In this document: positions 21,978 through 31,736 of the stretch, piece by piece | Layout of the letters: every line of letters begins with the position of its first letter | Position numbering within the stretch: position 1 is the stretch's first letter | Assembly: GCF_902702775.1 (NCBI RefSeq) | Contig: NZ_LR738724.1 | Location: forward strand, 1,054,001 to 1,118,000 | Source of the DNA: Streptococcus suis | GTDB lineage: Bacteria; Bacillota; Bacilli; Lactobacillales; Streptococcaceae | Direction: 5' to 3' | Length of the DNA: 64,000 bases | Program-made: the position numbers and the translations under genes | The notes under the pieces: model-generated | The model's database searches: none | What the model was told of the DNA's origin: nothing | What the model saw: the letters and a program-made list of their open reading frames with translations, nothing else

Positions 21978-22565
21978 TTAGATGTTACTTAAGATAGCAT
22001 CCCATGCCTGATCGTATCCGTGACGAGTCTCAGAAGAAAAGATAACGAATTGATCATTTTTATCAAAATCCAATTTCTTTTTAATCATCGATTCGTGCTT
22101 ATTCCACTTTCCTCGTGGGATTTTATCAGCCTTCGTTGCCACAATAATAACAGGAATTTCATAATATTTCAAGAAATCATACATTTGAACATCATCTGCT
22201 GATGGCTCATGACGCATGTCTACTAAACTTACAACAACACGTAGATTCTCTCGTGTTGTCAAATACTCTTCAATCATTTTGCCCCACTTAGCACGCTCAG
22301 TTTTGGATACTTTAGCATAGCCATAACCTGGAACATCTACAAATCGAATTTTATCATCTATATTATAAAAATTGAGTTGTTGAGTCTTTCCTGGTTTTCC
22401 TGACGTACGTGCAAGATTTTTTCTTCCTAGAAGAGTATTAATAAATGAGGACTTTCCAACGTTAGATCGCCCGGCAAGGGCAATTTCTGGAATGTCATCG
22501 CCAGGATACTGGGCTTTTGAAACAGCACTGAGCAAAATCTCAGCATTATGTGTGTTGATTTCCAT
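21978..22565 (-). CDS. ysxC: Ribosome biogenesis GTPase YsxC/EngB
   Basis: 195 residues from the ATG at 22565 ([15 protein letters not shown]), which matches the usual start of the family; a longer frame upstream has no support. The Walker [10 protein letters not shown] and the [10 protein letters not shown] switch II motif are visible, with TKADK as G4. It is a GTPase needed for 50S subunit assembly. A GAAAGG precedes the ATG, directly after a strong hairpin that separates it from clpX. Confidence 0.95.
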   Translation of the reverse strand: MEINTHNAEILLSAVSKAQYPGDDIPEIALAGRSNVGKSSFINTLLGRKNLARTSGKPGKTQQLNFYNIDDKIRFVDVPGYGYAKVSKTERAKWGKMIEEYLTTRENLRVVVSLVDMRHEPSADDVQMYDFLKYYEIPVIIVATKADKIPRGKWNKHESMIKKKLDFDKNDQFVIFSSETRHGYDQAWDAILSNI

Positions 22566-22583
22566 TTTATACCTTTCATAAAT

Positions 22584-22613
22584 AAGGGTAGAAATCAATC
22601 AGTTTCTACCCTT
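22584..22613 (-). terminator. Perfect 11-bp hairpin between clpX and ysxC
   Basis: AAGGGTAGAAA/TTTCTACCCTT with an 8-base loop. On the minus strand it is followed by ATTTATG rather than a long T-run, so it is either a weak terminator or an mRNA processing or stability element that sets the clpX:ysxC ratio. Confidence 0.6.
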
Positions 22614-22618
22614 TATTT

Positions 22619-23845
22619 TTAAGCAGTTTCTAGTAAAGGTTTTTCCTTACCGTCTACTGCTGCTTTTGTTACACGAACACGTTTAACGTTATCTTGGCCT
22701 GGCACCTCAAACATGACATCCAACATCGTTTCTTCAATGATGGAACGAAGTCCACGAGCGCCAGTCTTACGTTCAATTGCTTTTTCTGCAATTGCTAACA
22801 AGGCGTCCTCATCAAAGTCAAGCTCCACGTCATCATAAGACAAGAGTGTCTGATATTGTTTTACAAGAGCATTCTTCGGTTCCGTCAAAATACGTACCAA
22901 ATCCTCTGTTGTCAATTGGTCCAAAGCTGCGAATACAGGCAAGCGACCAATCAACTCTGGAATGATACCGAATTTTTGAATATCGTCTGCAATGATATGT
23001 TGCATGTATGATTCTTTTTCATCAATAGCACGATTATTATGACCAAAACCGATGATTTTTTCACCGAGACGCTGTTTGACGATTTCTTCGATACCATCAA
23101 ATGCACCGCCAACGATAAACAGGATATTTTTGGTGTCCACGTGAATCATTTCTTGGTTTGGATGTTTGCGTCCGCCTTGTGGTGGTACGCTGGCCACAGT
23201 TCCCTCGATAATTTTTAGGAGAGCTTGCTGGACACCTTCACCAGATACATCGCGGGTAATGGACACATTTTCACCTTTTTTGGCAATTTTATCAATTTCA
23301 TCCACATAGATAATTCCTCTTTCTGCACGGTCGATGTTAAAGTCTGCAGCCTGCAAAAGTTTGAGGAGGATATTTTCTACGTCTTCACCAACATAACCCG
23401 CCTCAGTAAGAGCGGTCGCATCAGCAATAGCAAACGGGACATTCAAACTTTTAGCCAAGGTCTGTGCTAGGAAGGTTTTTCCTGAACCAGTCGGACCAAT
23501 CATAAGGATATTTGACTTTTGCAAATCAACATCGTTCTCATCACGGCTATCCTGGAAATTGATACGTTTGTAGTGGTTGTAAACGGCTACTGCTAAAGCA
23601 CGTTTTGCACGATCCTGTCCGATGACATAGTTGTTCAGGATATTGAGTAATTCTTGTGGCTTTGGCGTATCGGCTAAGTCTGTCAAAACTTCTTCTGCCA
23701 GTTCCTCACGAATGATTTCCTGTGCTAGTTCCACGCATTCATTACAAATGAAGACATTGTTTCCAGCGATAATTTTTTTAACTTCTTCTTGATTTTTTCC
23801 GCAAAATGAGCAATAGATTAGCTCATGTGTATGCTTAACAGCCAT
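22619..23845 (-). CDS. clpX: ClpX, ATPase subunit of the ClpXP protease
   Basis: 408 residues. Zinc-binding Cys12, Cys15, Cys34 and Cys37 form the N-terminal domain. Walker A GPTGSGKT is at 117-124, Walker B is in [10 protein letters not shown], and the substrate-gripping GYVGEDVE (pore-1) loop and the ClpP-docking IGF loop (EKIIGFGHN) are visible. It unfolds tagged substrates and feeds them to ClpP. AGAGGAAA precedes the ATG. Downstream of folA and a tiny membrane-protein gene. Confidence 0.98.
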   Translation of the reverse strand: MAVKHTHELIYCSFCGKNQEEVKKIIAGNNVFICNECVELAQEIIREELAEEVLTDLADTPKPQELLNILNNYVIGQDRAKRALAVAVYNHYKRINFQDSRDENDVDLQKSNILMIGPTGSGKTFLAQTLAKSLNVPFAIADATALTEAGYVGEDVENILLKLLQAADFNIDRAERGIIYVDEIDKIAKKGENVSITRDVSGEGVQQALLKIIEGTVASVPPQGGRKHPNQEMIHVDTKNILFIVGGAFDGIEEIVKQRLGEKIIGFGHNNRAIDEKESYMQHIIADDIQKFGIIPELIGRLPVFAALDQLTTEDLVRILTEPKNALVKQYQTLLSYDDVELDFDEDALLAIAEKAIERKTGARGLRSIIEETMLDVMFEVPGQDNVKRVRVTKAAVDGKEKPLLETA

Positions 23846-23866
23846 GTGTTTCCTCTTTCATATCTC

Positions 23867-24040
23867 TTATCTAAATAAAAATCCATAAATAGCATGAATA
23901 CTATTGACCAGATTGGTAAAAGCATTCAGTAAAAATAAAATTGCTAAACCAAAACGTTTCTTCCGAAAGGCTTGAATCGCACAAAGAACACAAATCCCAC
24001 AGAGAAATGCTGTAAATAAACCGAATAAACTTCTCTCCAT
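23867..24040 (-). CDS. 57-residue membrane protein between folA and clpX
   Basis: Starts MERSLFGLFTAFLCG, ends IYGFLFR. Two hydrophobic stretches (about 5-23 and 30-48) around a basic FRKKR loop. The ATG is two bases after the folA stop, with GAAAGAAGAG inside the folA end as ribosome binding site, so it is translationally coupled. A short ORF occurs in the same place between dfr and clpX in pneumococcus (from memory). Function unknown. Confidence 0.7.
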   Translation of the reverse strand: MERSLFGLFTAFLCGICVLCAIQAFRKKRFGLAILFLLNAFTNLVNSIHAIYGFLFR

Positions 24041-24042
24041 GC

Positions 24043-24555
24043 CTAACCATCTCTTCTTTCATAGGTTTTTATTGTAAAATCATACGGGTTTTTCTCGTCT
24101 TTTGGACGTAAATTGGCGCTTTGTAGCTGAAATTTCTCCATAGGAAATGCTTTCGGAAAATACACATCGCCATTAAATTGACCGTGAATATCTGTCACTA
24201 TTAATGTTTCAATGTAAGGTGCAAAGGCAGTAAAAATTTGTCCCCCACCAATCACAAATAGTGTCTGCTCCTGTTTGTTATACCAATCTAGGACATCTTC
24301 CACACTGTGTAAAATGGTAACACGTTCACTCTCTAGTTGATAGGTTTTATCCGTTGTCAAAACGATGGTGTGACGATTGGGAAGAGCACGTTTACCCATG
24401 CCGTCGAAGGTTATACGTCCCATCACCATCGTGTGACCTGTTGTCGTTTCTTTGAAATGAGCTAAGTCAGCTGGCAATGACCAAGGAAGTCTATCGCCTT
24501 TTCCAATCAATCCATTTTCATCTTGAGCCCAAATGGCAACAATCTTTTTAGTCAT
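24043..24555 (-). CDS. folA: Dihydrofolate reductase
   Basis: 170 residues, typical length. Conserved IWAQDENGLIGKGDRLPW loop, with the proton-donating acid at about position 30 in the LPADLAHFK helix, and the NADPH-binding GRITFDGMG and VIGGGQIF motifs. It regenerates tetrahydrofolate from the dihydrofolate made by ThyA, whose gene lies just upstream. It is the target of trimethoprim; no resistance call is made from sequence. Confidence 0.96.
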   Translation of the reverse strand: MTKKIVAIWAQDENGLIGKGDRLPWSLPADLAHFKETTTGHTMVMGRITFDGMGKRALPNRHTIVLTTDKTYQLESERVTILHSVEDVLDWYNKQEQTLFVIGGGQIFTAFAPYIETLIVTDIHGQFNGDVYFPKAFPMEKFQLQSANLRPKDEKNPYDFTIKTYERRDG

Positions 24556-24729
24556 TTTCTCTCACTTTCCGTCCTATCATTCTATCAAAAAAACATGAAA
24601 AATGCACTTACCAAGTAGGTCTAGTGCAAATTTTTATCATGCTGAAACTATCACCGACTCCTCAGAGATAGGGAAGATTCCGAGATTCGTAGAATGTGAA
24701 TCTCGCTGATGCTGGAAAGCCCCCTCATC

Positions 24730-24779
24730 TTAAATCGCCAAGTCAAATTTGAGTTGCGGTTTAACTGGCTTCGAAAGTC
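24730..24779 (-). pseudogene. thyA: Remnant 3' tail of a second thyA allele
   Basis: Read on the minus strand this segment encodes [11 protein letters not shown] and a TAA stop, the same last 11 residues as the intact thyA ending at 24892, yet 9 codons differ at synonymous positions. Similarity continues weakly upstream (CCA for the preceding Pro, and a GACT..GA.GCC match with small insertions), then is lost. The 162-base offset and purely synonymous divergence point to a tail left behind when another thyA allele was recombined in. The surrounding 336-base gap (24556-24891) otherwise holds two hairpins (24692-24716, and GAAACAG...CTGTTTC near 24808-24830) and the thyA terminator. Confidence 0.75.
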
Positions 24780-24860
24780 TGAGTATAGACTGTTGAAGGT
24801 TGGAAGTGAAACAGGTCGGGGAACTGTTTCAGCCCGAGCCTAAAAATAAAGAAGCGAGGT

Positions 24861-24879
24861 AAAAGAACGAAGTTCTTCA
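24861..24879 (-). terminator. Probable terminator of thyA
   Basis: AAGAAC-TTC-GTTCTTTT on the minus strand: a short 6-bp stem with a brief T-run, 15 bases after the thyA stop. Confidence 0.5.
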
Positions 24880-24891
24880 CTGCTAATCCAG

Positions 24892-25731
24892 TTAAATTGC
24901 TAGATCGAATTTTAACTGCGGCTTAACCGGCTCATAGTCCACCAACTCAAAATCTTCTGCTTTAATATCAAAAAAGTTTGTTCCGTCTGGGACGTTCAAG
25001 ACCAAACGAGGCTCTACTTCAGATGGTGTACGACGGAGCAATTCTTCAGCTTGTTCAAACTGATTGTCATAGATGTGAAGATTGTTGATGAAATAGAAAA
25101 ACTTCCCAACCTTCCAGCCAAAATGTTTAGCAATCATCATCTGAAGGGCTACATACTGCATAGCGTTGATATGATGGGCTACTAGCATATCATTTGACCG
25201 CTGAGTTAGAGTTGCATCCAGGTAAATCTCCCCATCCACTCGTCGAACGTCAAACATAGTCTGAAAGGCACACGGTAAGAGACCTGCAGATTGGTCAAAC
25301 GCTTCATAATCCCACAAAGAAATCACATTGCGGCGATTCCATGGATTTTCCTCCAATTGTTTGAGAATCTTGGAAATGATGTCATGTTTTTTCACAATAG
25401 CACCGTAACGTTCACCGATTGTGCCAGTTCCCTCAACTTCCCAATCATTCCAATACTGGACACCGTATTTTTCCTGTAAAACCGACAAATCATTGGTCTG
25501 GTCTTGGTAAATCCAGAGAATTTCCTTGATGGCCGACTTAATTGGAATAGGTCTAAGTGTTGTAATAGGAAACGCGCCCTTAGACAAATCATATTCAGCA
25601 AAGGCGCCTGTAACGTACTTGGAATTAGCTACATTTCCATCCTTGTAACGTGGACGAGCATTTTCTGAAAAAACGCCCTCTTCCATAATCTTACGAATGT
25701 TTTCTTTAAAAATAATATCTGCTTTAGTCAT
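24892..25731 (-). CDS. thyA: Thymidylate synthase
   Basis: 279 residues. Catalytic Cys154 in [10 protein letters not shown], dUMP-contacting Arg residues in [11 protein letters not shown], and the [11 protein letters not shown] segment. It methylates dUMP with methylene-THF, giving dTMP and dihydrofolate, which FolA recycles. The ATG has no Shine-Dalgarno: TATACT-AAACTC-ATG places the start of transcription at the AUG. The promoter sits directly against the terminator of the upstream gene. Its 3' end is echoed by a remnant 162 bases downstream. Confidence 0.97.
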   Translation of the reverse strand: MTKADIIFKENIRKIMEEGVFSENARPRYKDGNVANSKYVTGAFAEYDLSKGAFPITTLRPIPIKSAIKEILWIYQDQTNDLSVLQEKYGVQYWNDWEVEGTGTIGERYGAIVKKHDIISKILKQLEENPWNRRNVISLWDYEAFDQSAGLLPCAFQTMFDVRRVDGEIYLDATLTQRSNDMLVAHHINAMQYVALQMMIAKHFGWKVGKFFYFINNLHIYDNQFEQAEELLRRTPSEVEPRLVLNVPDGTNFFDIKAEDFELVDYEPVKPQLKFDLAI

Positions 25732-25737
25732 GAGTTT

Positions 25738-25746
25738 AGTATAGCA
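25738..25746 (-). promoter_or_regulatory. thyA extended -10 box, predicted leaderless
   Basis: TGCTATACT on the minus strand, with six bases between the -10 and the ATG and no ribosome binding site. No good -35; the upstream DNA is the T-tract of the neighbouring terminator. Confidence 0.65.
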
Positions 25747-25751
25747 TGTTC

Positions 25752-25781
25752 TGATAAAAAACTCCAGTTTGCACTGGAGTT
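25752..25781 (-). terminator. Terminator of the 25783 gene
   Basis: AACTCCAGT/ACTGGAGTT (25760-25768 and 25773-25781), four-base loop, then TTTTTTATC on the minus strand. Confidence 0.85.
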
Positions 25782-25782
25782 C

Positions 25783-26085
25783 TCATTTATATAGCAAGGG
25801 GTAGAGGTTGAGCTGAAACAGACCAGAAAGGGCAGTTACTAGGCTGAACAATATAAAATACAAGGCAACCAAGAGAACACTTAACAATATCTGACGAACA
25901 TTTTTAGTGTAAATAGCCGTTGGTAAACTAGCGAGACCGAAAAAGGGAATGATGAAAAATGTTAGTTTAAAATTCACATTTACAATATCAAACCATTGGC
26001 CTATTGGTAAAAATAGCATGACGATGAGAAAAATTTCGATACCATACAAAACTAGATTTAATCTTTTTAGTAAAGCCAGGTTCAT
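25783..26085 (-). CDS. Small three-helix membrane protein (downstream of a similar one)
   Basis: 100 residues, about three hydrophobic segments (12-30, 38-57, 65-92). Layout resembles the neighbour upstream (26097-26375): both have an IP-FG/LPLLG-like turn, a short KN or YKK loop and a long hydrophobic end, so they may be diverged tandem copies. No family recognised. AAGGAG precedes the ATG. Eleven bases after the neighbour's stop, in one transcript. Confidence 0.65.
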   Translation of the reverse strand: MNLALLKRLNLVLYGIEIFLIVMLFLPIGQWFDIVNVNFKLTFFIIPFFGLASLPTAIYTKNVRQILLSVLLVALYFILFSLVTALSGLFQLNLYPLLYK

Positions 26086-26096
26086 AACTGCTCCTT

Positions 26097-26375
26097 CTAG
26101 GGGCCAAATATAAAGTAGCCAATACCGAATATCAGAGGAAATGAGATCATTAAGAAGATACTAATCAAACCAGTCCACAATTTTTTATAATAGATAGATA
26201 GTATAAGAATTAGAGTCCCCAGTAGAGGGAGAATCAACATGGTTGCTACGTTTCCCCAGCTAGACGGGAAAAACCAGTCACGAATCCAGTTATCAAGGAA
26301 AAAGGCAGATAACAAAATCAATAAACCAAGAATGGTCAGATAGTTGATTATTTTAGACATGTTTACCTGTTTCAT
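26097..26375 (-). CDS. Small three-helix membrane protein
   Basis: 92 residues. Hydrophobic segments at about 10-27, 38-58 and 66-90, with a WIRDWFFPSSWG loop between the first two. AAGGAG seven bases before the ATG. No recognisable enzymatic or transporter motif. First gene of a two-gene unit with the 25783 gene, driven by a near-consensus promoter. Confidence 0.65.
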   Translation of the reverse strand: MKQVNMSKIINYLTILGLLILLSAFFLDNWIRDWFFPSSWGNVATMLILPLLGTLILILSIYYKKLWTGLISIFLMISFPLIFGIGYFIFGP

Positions 26376-26405
26376 AAGGTGACACTCCTTTCTCTTTACA
26401 CTTTC

Positions 26406-26434
26406 ATTGTACGCTTAAACACTACATTTTTCAA
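26406..26434 (-). promoter_or_regulatory. Promoter of the two small membrane protein genes
   Basis: TTGAAA (26429-26434), 17-base spacer, TACAAT (26406-26411) on the minus strand. Confidence 0.8.
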
Positions 26435-26464
26435 TATATGTATATAAAGAAATTGTGACGGCGT

Positions 26465-26495
26465 ATTTTAAAAAAGCAGAGGGAACTCTGCTTTT
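26465..26495 (-). terminator. Terminator of glk
   Basis: AAAAGCAGAG/CTCTGCTTTT with a GGAA loop (26472-26495), followed on the minus strand by TTTAAAAT. Confidence 0.9.
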
Positions 26496-26500
26496 AACGA

Positions 26501-27460
26501 TTATTTCAAGACGAGTGATGCTGCGCCCAATACACCTGCATCATTACCACGTGTTGCCAAGACAATTTGTGTGCTTTCCTTGATTTGTGGGAAGCTATTT
26601 TCAGCAAAGACCTTGCGAACACCATCCAATAAAAACTCTCCTGCAGCTGATACACCGCCACCCAGAACGATGTAGGCAGGATTGAGGACTGCAGCAATGT
26701 TTGCACAAGCAACACCTAGGTATTCTGAGAAGTGACGGTAGACAATCAAAGCCAAATCATCGCCTTCTTTTGCCAAATCAAAGACATCCTTAGCCGTTAC
26801 ATCTTGCCCATCGTCAATCATTTGTTTCAGTTTTGCATCGCCAGCGTATTGATCAGCATAGCGACGGCTGAGATTGACAATACCTGTTGCTGAAGCAACT
26901 GTTTCTAGACAACCTTTCTTACCACAAGTACATGCAAATGGCTCATCAAAGTCAACTGTGATATGGCCCAATTCACCACCAGCACCTTTGACCCCACGAA
27001 TCAAGTTTCCAGCAGCGATGACACCACCGCCGACACCTGTACCAAGCGTCATAAAGACAACGTTTGGATTGTTGTTTCCAGCACCAACCCATTGCTCACC
27101 AAGGGCCGCTACGTTTGCATCATTGTCGATAAAGAATGGCAAACCAAGGGCAGATTCAAACTGCTCTTTAACCAATTGCAAGGTTTTCCAGTTGAGGTTA
27201 TAGGCACCGATAACAGTACCAGCTTCGCTATCAACGACACCTGGAGACCCCATACCAACACCCAAGAAATCATCCTTTGTCAAACCATGAGTTTCAAATC
27301 GATGTTGAATACTGTCAATAATATCAGGAACAATGTGACTTCCTTCATCCAAAATATTTGTCTTGATAGACCATTTTTCTTGAATCTCACCATCAGTCGT
27401 CAAAATGGCCAATTTAACAGATGTACCACCCAAGTCAATACCGATAATTTTTTTAGACAT
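26501..27460 (-). CDS. glk: Glucokinase, ROK family
   Basis: 319 residues from the ATG at 27460 (MSKKIIGIDLGGT), which has GAGGTGATG upstream; the longer frame reaches into the promoter. N-terminal ATP-binding DLGGTSVK, the catalytic Asp in FIDNDANVAALGE, the ROK signature GGVIAAGNLIRG..GAGGELGH and the zinc motif CTCGKKGCLE are all present. It phosphorylates free glucose, for example from maltodextrins released by the amylase. Confidence 0.93.
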   Translation of the reverse strand: MSKKIIGIDLGGTSVKLAILTTDGEIQEKWSIKTNILDEGSHIVPDIIDSIQHRFETHGLTKDDFLGVGMGSPGVVDSEAGTVIGAYNLNWKTLQLVKEQFESALGLPFFIDNDANVAALGEQWVGAGNNNPNVVFMTLGTGVGGGVIAAGNLIRGVKGAGGELGHITVDFDEPFACTCGKKGCLETVASATGIVNLSRRYADQYAGDAKLKQMIDDGQDVTAKDVFDLAKEGDDLALIVYRHFSEYLGVACANIAAVLNPAYIVLGGGVSAAGEFLLDGVRKVFAENSFPQIKESTQIVLATRGNDAGVLGAASLVLK

Positions 27461-27487
27461 AATCATCACCTCAAATGTATTTTCTTT

Positions 27488-27496
27488 ATTATAACA
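27488..27496 (-). promoter_or_regulatory. glk extended -10 element
   Basis: TGTTATAAT on the minus strand, 27 bases before the ATG; the -35 (TTTACG, 18-base spacer) is weak. Confidence 0.6.
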
Positions 27497-27540
27497 CAAT
27501 GCAAAGGTTTGCGTAAAGCCTTTTCAAAAATTTGTACGGA

Positions 27541-27574
27541 TAAAAATAAACTGCTCTATCGAAAGAGATAGAGC
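27541..27574 (-). terminator. Terminator overlapping the stop of the 27556 gene
   Basis: GCTCTATC/GATAGAGC with a 6-base loop (27553-27560 and 27567-27574). The gene's TAG lies in the stem. AGTTTATTTTT follows on the minus strand. Confidence 0.8.
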
Positions 27575-27891
27575 AAAATTAAAAATTGAATATGTAAGAT
27601 AAACCTTCCAACGGAAAAGAGCATAACTGTTGTAAAATTACTACCTTCTTTCGTTCCATTATAGAGAAAAAGAGTAGAAATAAAGGTAAATCCTAGAGCA
27701 AACCCCACCATCTGCAAGTCGTGATAAGACTGACTATAAAAATAAAGCGTGACAGCCAGCAAGAGCATGGATAAGACCGTTAACACCAAGCGCAATGTAT
27801 TCATTTTTTTGGTCTTTAAATAGCTAAACAACGCCGCTCCCAAGGTCACCACGAGATAGATGACCATATATGACATGACAAGAACTTTCAT
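27556..27891 (-). CDS. Membrane protein of unknown function
   Basis: 111 residues, four hydrophobic segments with a KTKKMN loop after the first. I do not recognise the family. It starts on the base after the ABC-F stop, so it is translationally coupled as last gene of the DUF1149-degV-dapB-cca-ABC-F operon. Confidence 0.7.
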   Translation of the reverse strand: MKVLVMSYMVIYLVVTLGAALFSYLKTKKMNTLRLVLTVLSMLLLAVTLYFYSQSYHDLQMVGFALGFTFISTLFLYNGTKEGSNFTTVMLFSVGRFILHIQFLILLYLFR

Positions 27892-29760
27892 CTAGCCCTC
27901 CAGTTCGCTCAGATACTCATACCGCTCATATTTTTCCAAGAGCAGGTCGTTTTTCTCATCCAATTCCTTCTGCAAATCGGACAATTTTGTAAAATCACTG
28001 CCACAGGTTAGCATTTCCGCCTCGATTTCCGCAATCCGCTCCTCCAAGCCAGCAATATCCTCTTCGATGGTTGCCCATTCCTGCTTCTCAAAATAGGACA
28101 TCCGCTTCTTGTTCTCTTTGACCTTCTCGGTTTTCTCCTTTGGTTTTTCCAAGGAAATGGCAGAGCTGGAAGCCAGAAAGGCCTTCTCATCCAGATAGTC
28201 TGTGTAGTTGCCAAAGAAGGTTTCAATACCGCTATCTTCGAAAGCCAAGATTTTATTGGCTACCTTGTCTAGGAAATAACGGTCGTGACTAACGGTAATG
28301 ACTGGACCAGTAAAGCCCTGCAAGAAATGTTCCAAGACTGTCAGAGTCGCTATGTCCAAGTCGTTGGTCGGCTCATCTAGTAAGAGAACATTGGGCCGTT
28401 GCAAAAGAATCTTAAGCAAATAAAGCCGCTTCTTCTCCCCACCTGATAATTTCTCAATCAGGGTACCGTGGGTATTACGTGGGAAGAGGAATTGCTCCAA
28501 GAGTTCTGCGATAGAAACCATACCAGATGTCGTCTGAGCTTCTTCTGCCACTTCCTGCAAGAAATTGATGACCCGCTTGCTTTCATCCAAGCCCTTGATG
28601 GTTTGAGAAAAATAACCGATACGGATGGTTTCACCAATATCTACCTTACCGCTGTCTGCCTGCAAATCACCTGCGATTAGATTGAGTAAGGTAGATTTTC
28701 CCTTACCATTATCACCAACAATACCGATGCGGTCCTTGTTTTGAATGAGCAGGTTAAAGTCCGTTAAAATTGGCTTGTCAGGATAGGAAAAACTGACATT
28801 TTCAAAGTTAATGACTTTTTTACCGATACGAGAGGTTTCAAAATTGATTTCCAGTTCGCTATCGTCTATCTTGTTGGCTAAATCGCCTTTGAGGTCATGG
28901 AAACGATTGATACGGGCCTGCTGCTTGGTAGCACGAGCTTGAGGTTGTCTGCGCATCCAAGCCAGCTCTTGTTTGTAGAGCTGCTCTTTCTTATGGCGAA
29001 GGGCGGCATCTCGCTCGTCCTGCTCCGCTTTTAAGCGAACATAATCCTGGTAATTTCCCTGATATTCGGTCAAGCTGGCGCGGTCCAATTCAAAAATCCG
29101 TGTGGCTACATTGTCCAAGAAATAGCGATCGTGGGTAATAAAGAGAACAGACTTTTTAGTATTTTTCAAAAAAGTCGTCAACCACTCAATGGTATCAATG
29201 TCCAGGTGGTTGGTCGGTTCATCCAGCAAGAGCAAGTCAGCATTGCCAAGGAGGACTTGGGCCAATTGCACTCGTCTACGTAGACCACCTGATAACTCAG
29301 CAACAGTTTTGTTGAGGTCTGTTAGACCTAGTTTTGAAAGAACTGTTTTAACCTGGCTTTCAATCTCCCAAGCATTGATAGAATCCATCTCTGCCATGAC
29401 TTTCTCCAGTCTTGCTTGACTGGCTTCATCGTAATGAGATAAGAGCAGCTCGTATTCACGAATCAGCTGGGTTTCACGAAGGTCAGAAGAAAGAACGGTG
29501 TCTAAAACCGTCTTACTTTCATCAAAATCAGGTTCCTGGGTCAGATAGGCAATTTTATAGGCATTTTTAGTGCGAAAAGGCGACACGTCTCCGTCAAAAC
29601 CGATGCGACCTGACAGAACATCCAACAAAGTCGTCTTTCCTGTACCATTGACCCCGATAATCCCGATTCGGTCGCCCTGATGAATGATGAAAGACAGATC
29701 AGCAAAGACCGTTTTATCTCCGACAGATTTAGTCAGGTGTTCAACGATAAAATCACTCAT
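27892..29760 (-). CDS. ABC-F family ribosome-associated ATPase (Uup-like)
   Basis: 622 residues with no membrane segments. Two ABC ATPase domains carry GVNGTGKTT (36-44) with LSGGLRRRV, and GDNGKGKST with LSGGEKKRL. Both Walker B motifs are [16 protein letters not shown], intact. A linker of charged helix joins them, and a C-terminal coiled coil (about 550-622) resembles Uup. ABC-F proteins act on the ribosomal E site. It overlaps cca by eight bases. Confidence 0.93.
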   Translation of the reverse strand: MSDFIVEHLTKSVGDKTVFADLSFIIHQGDRIGIIGVNGTGKTTLLDVLSGRIGFDGDVSPFRTKNAYKIAYLTQEPDFDESKTVLDTVLSSDLRETQLIREYELLLSHYDEASQARLEKVMAEMDSINAWEIESQVKTVLSKLGLTDLNKTVAELSGGLRRRVQLAQVLLGNADLLLLDEPTNHLDIDTIEWLTTFLKNTKKSVLFITHDRYFLDNVATRIFELDRASLTEYQGNYQDYVRLKAEQDERDAALRHKKEQLYKQELAWMRRQPQARATKQQARINRFHDLKGDLANKIDDSELEINFETSRIGKKVINFENVSFSYPDKPILTDFNLLIQNKDRIGIVGDNGKGKSTLLNLIAGDLQADSGKVDIGETIRIGYFSQTIKGLDESKRVINFLQEVAEEAQTTSGMVSIAELLEQFLFPRNTHGTLIEKLSGGEKKRLYLLKILLQRPNVLLLDEPTNDLDIATLTVLEHFLQGFTGPVITVSHDRYFLDKVANKILAFEDSGIETFFGNYTDYLDEKAFLASSSAISLEKPKEKTEKVKENKKRMSYFEKQEWATIEEDIAGLEERIAEIEAEMLTCGSDFTKLSDLQKELDEKNDLLLEKYERYEYLSELEG

Positions 29761-30964
29761 TCTCTAAAATTCCTTTCACAAATGTCATAATCGCTTGCTC
29801 TTCGTTTTCCAGCTGTCCTTCCACAATCTGGAATTCCACCTCTTTGAGTAGTTCTCCTAGTACTGGACCAGGTTTGAGGTCAAATGCCTTCATCAGATGA
29901 CCACCATTGACAACAATTTCATGCTTGTCATGGATAGTCAAGGCTTGGTCAATCTTGTCAATTGCTGCAAAATCTGTAACAAGACCTTGTGCTTGACGGA
30001 GTTCCTCTACCAAGTACAAGAATTCTTTGCCATACTTGAAACAGATTTGCTTGGTAACAGGTCCTGCTTGGAGAAGCTGATAAATCTCTACCAACTTGAC
30101 CACGCTGCGTTGGAAATCATTGCTGGTTTTCCATTTTTTCAGGAAGGACTTGATGTTATCAATACCTAGGCAGACAAAGAGCATGGCCCAAGCTTGTTCA
30201 GAAGTCGAAAAGCGAAATTCTGCTGTTAGGCTTGTTAGCATGGTCTCTAATTCATCACTTTTTCCAGCTAAATCAGGCAAGAAATCATAAGCCTTGGAAT
30301 TAATCATAGCGCGCAAGCCTTTTCGCCAAAAATCCGCCATCAAAAGTTTATCAAACTCGATAAAACTGCGTTCTACAGAGATTTTTTCCAAGAGCGGTGC
30401 GGTTTCAACCATAGCTGTAAAGGTCGTCGGCTCAATCTCAAAGTCCAAGGTCGCCGCAAAGCGAAATCCACGCATGATACGGAGGGCGTCTTCGTTGAAA
30501 CGCTCAGCCGGGATGCCTACAGCCCGTAGGGTGCGGTTTTCTAAGTCGGTCATCCCATCAAAGAGGTCAACGATTTGAGCCTCTTCATCAAGGGCAAAGG
30601 CATTGACCGTGAAGTCGCGACGTTTGAGATCTTCTTCTAAGGAACGCACAAAAGAAACCTGGCTCGGTCTACGGAAGTCGACATACTCCTCCTCTGTCCG
30701 AAAGGTGGTAATTTCATATTCCTTTTTCCCCTCTAACACTAACACCGTACCGTGTTCAATTCCGACATCAATAGTCCGTGAAAAGATTTGTTTCGTTTCC
30801 TGAGGGTAGCTTGATGTCGCAATATCGACATCATGAATAGGCCTACCGAGAATGGCATCACGAACGGAACCGCCAACGAAATAAGCCTCGTAACCAGCTG
30901 CTTTAATTTTCTCTAAAATCGGCAAAGCCTCCTGAAACTCAGAAGGCAGATTGTTTAATTTCAT
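29753..30964 (-). CDS. cca: CCA tRNA nucleotidyltransferase
   Basis: 403 residues. Class II nucleotidyltransferase: [11 protein letters not shown] (32-42), catalytic DVD in [10 protein letters not shown], an RRDFTVNA motif and [13 protein letters not shown]. It adds or repairs the 3' CCA of tRNAs. It overlaps dapB by four bases. Confidence 0.96.
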   Translation of the reverse strand: MKLNNLPSEFQEALPILEKIKAAGYEAYFVGGSVRDAILGRPIHDVDIATSSYPQETKQIFSRTIDVGIEHGTVLVLEGKKEYEITTFRTEEEYVDFRRPSQVSFVRSLEEDLKRRDFTVNAFALDEEAQIVDLFDGMTDLENRTLRAVGIPAERFNEDALRIMRGFRFAATLDFEIEPTTFTAMVETAPLLEKISVERSFIEFDKLLMADFWRKGLRAMINSKAYDFLPDLAGKSDELETMLTSLTAEFRFSTSEQAWAMLFVCLGIDNIKSFLKKWKTSNDFQRSVVKLVEIYQLLQAGPVTKQICFKYGKEFLYLVEELRQAQGLVTDFAAIDKIDQALTIHDKHEIVVNGGHLMKAFDLKPGPVLGELLKEVEFQIVEGQLENEEQAIMTFVKGILENE

Positions 30965-31728
30965 AATAAGTGTTCCAAACCATAAACGAGTTGTGAGCGT
31001 TTGACTACCTCTTTAATGCCGAGGTTGACACCGCCCATAAAGGAAATGCGATCGTAAGAGTCATGACGGATGGTCAAGCCTTCTCCCTGTGCCCCAAAAA
31101 TCACTTCCTGATGGGCAACAAGGCCTGGCAAGCGTACTGAATGGATACGGAAGCCGTCAAATTCTGCCCCACGAGCACCAGCAATCAGTTCTTCTTCATC
31201 TGCTGCACCTTGAGTCTGTGACTGACGGACTTGGGAAATGAGTTCGGCCGTTTTGACAGCTGTTCCGCTCGGCGCATCCTTCTTCTTATCATGGTGTAGT
31301 TCGATGATTTCAAGATTTGGGAAATACTTGGCTGCCTGTGCTGCGAACTGCATGAGCAAGATGGCGCCAATAGCAAAGTTAGGAGCAATCAAGCCACCCA
31401 AACCCTTCTCAGCAGACAAGGCAGTTAATTCTTCAATTTCTTCTGGAGTAAATCCAGTCGTTCCAACCACAGGTGCGAATCCATTTTCCAAGGCAAAGCG
31501 GGTGTTTTCATAGGCAAATTTTGGCGTTGTAAAATCCACCCAGACATCAGCTTCTAGGCTGGCAACTTCTTCTTTGGTCTTGAAAACAGGAACTCCGTCC
31601 ACTTCTGTTTCTGTCGCAAATGGATCCACCAAGGCAGCCAGACTGAGTTCTGCATCACCTTTGACCATCTCAACAGCCGTTGAACCCATTTTTCCTTTAA
31701 ATCCTGCGATAATTACCTTAATTGTCAT
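30961..31728 (-). CDS. dapB: 4-hydroxy-tetrahydrodipicolinate reductase
   Basis: 255 residues. Nucleotide-binding GFKGKMGS (8-15), then the catalytic signature [15 protein letters not shown], where the HH and K take part in catalysis. NAD(P)H reduction step of the lysine/DAP pathway, which supplies lysine for streptococcal peptidoglycan cross-bridges. Confidence 0.96.
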   Translation of the reverse strand: MTIKVIIAGFKGKMGSTAVEMVKGDAELSLAALVDPFATETEVDGVPVFKTKEEVASLEADVWVDFTTPKFAYENTRFALENGFAPVVGTTGFTPEEIEELTALSAEKGLGGLIAPNFAIGAILLMQFAAQAAKYFPNLEIIELHHDKKKDAPSGTAVKTAELISQVRQSQTQGAADEEELIAGARGAEFDGFRIHSVRLPGLVAHQEVIFGAQGEGLTIRHDSYDRISFMGGVNLGIKEVVKRSQLVYGLEHLL

Positions 31729-31736
31729 GCAAACTC

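Noticed and set aside
27499..27514. cre-like TGCAAAGGTTTGCG near glk
   Set aside because: The central C and the last A of the consensus are wrong.
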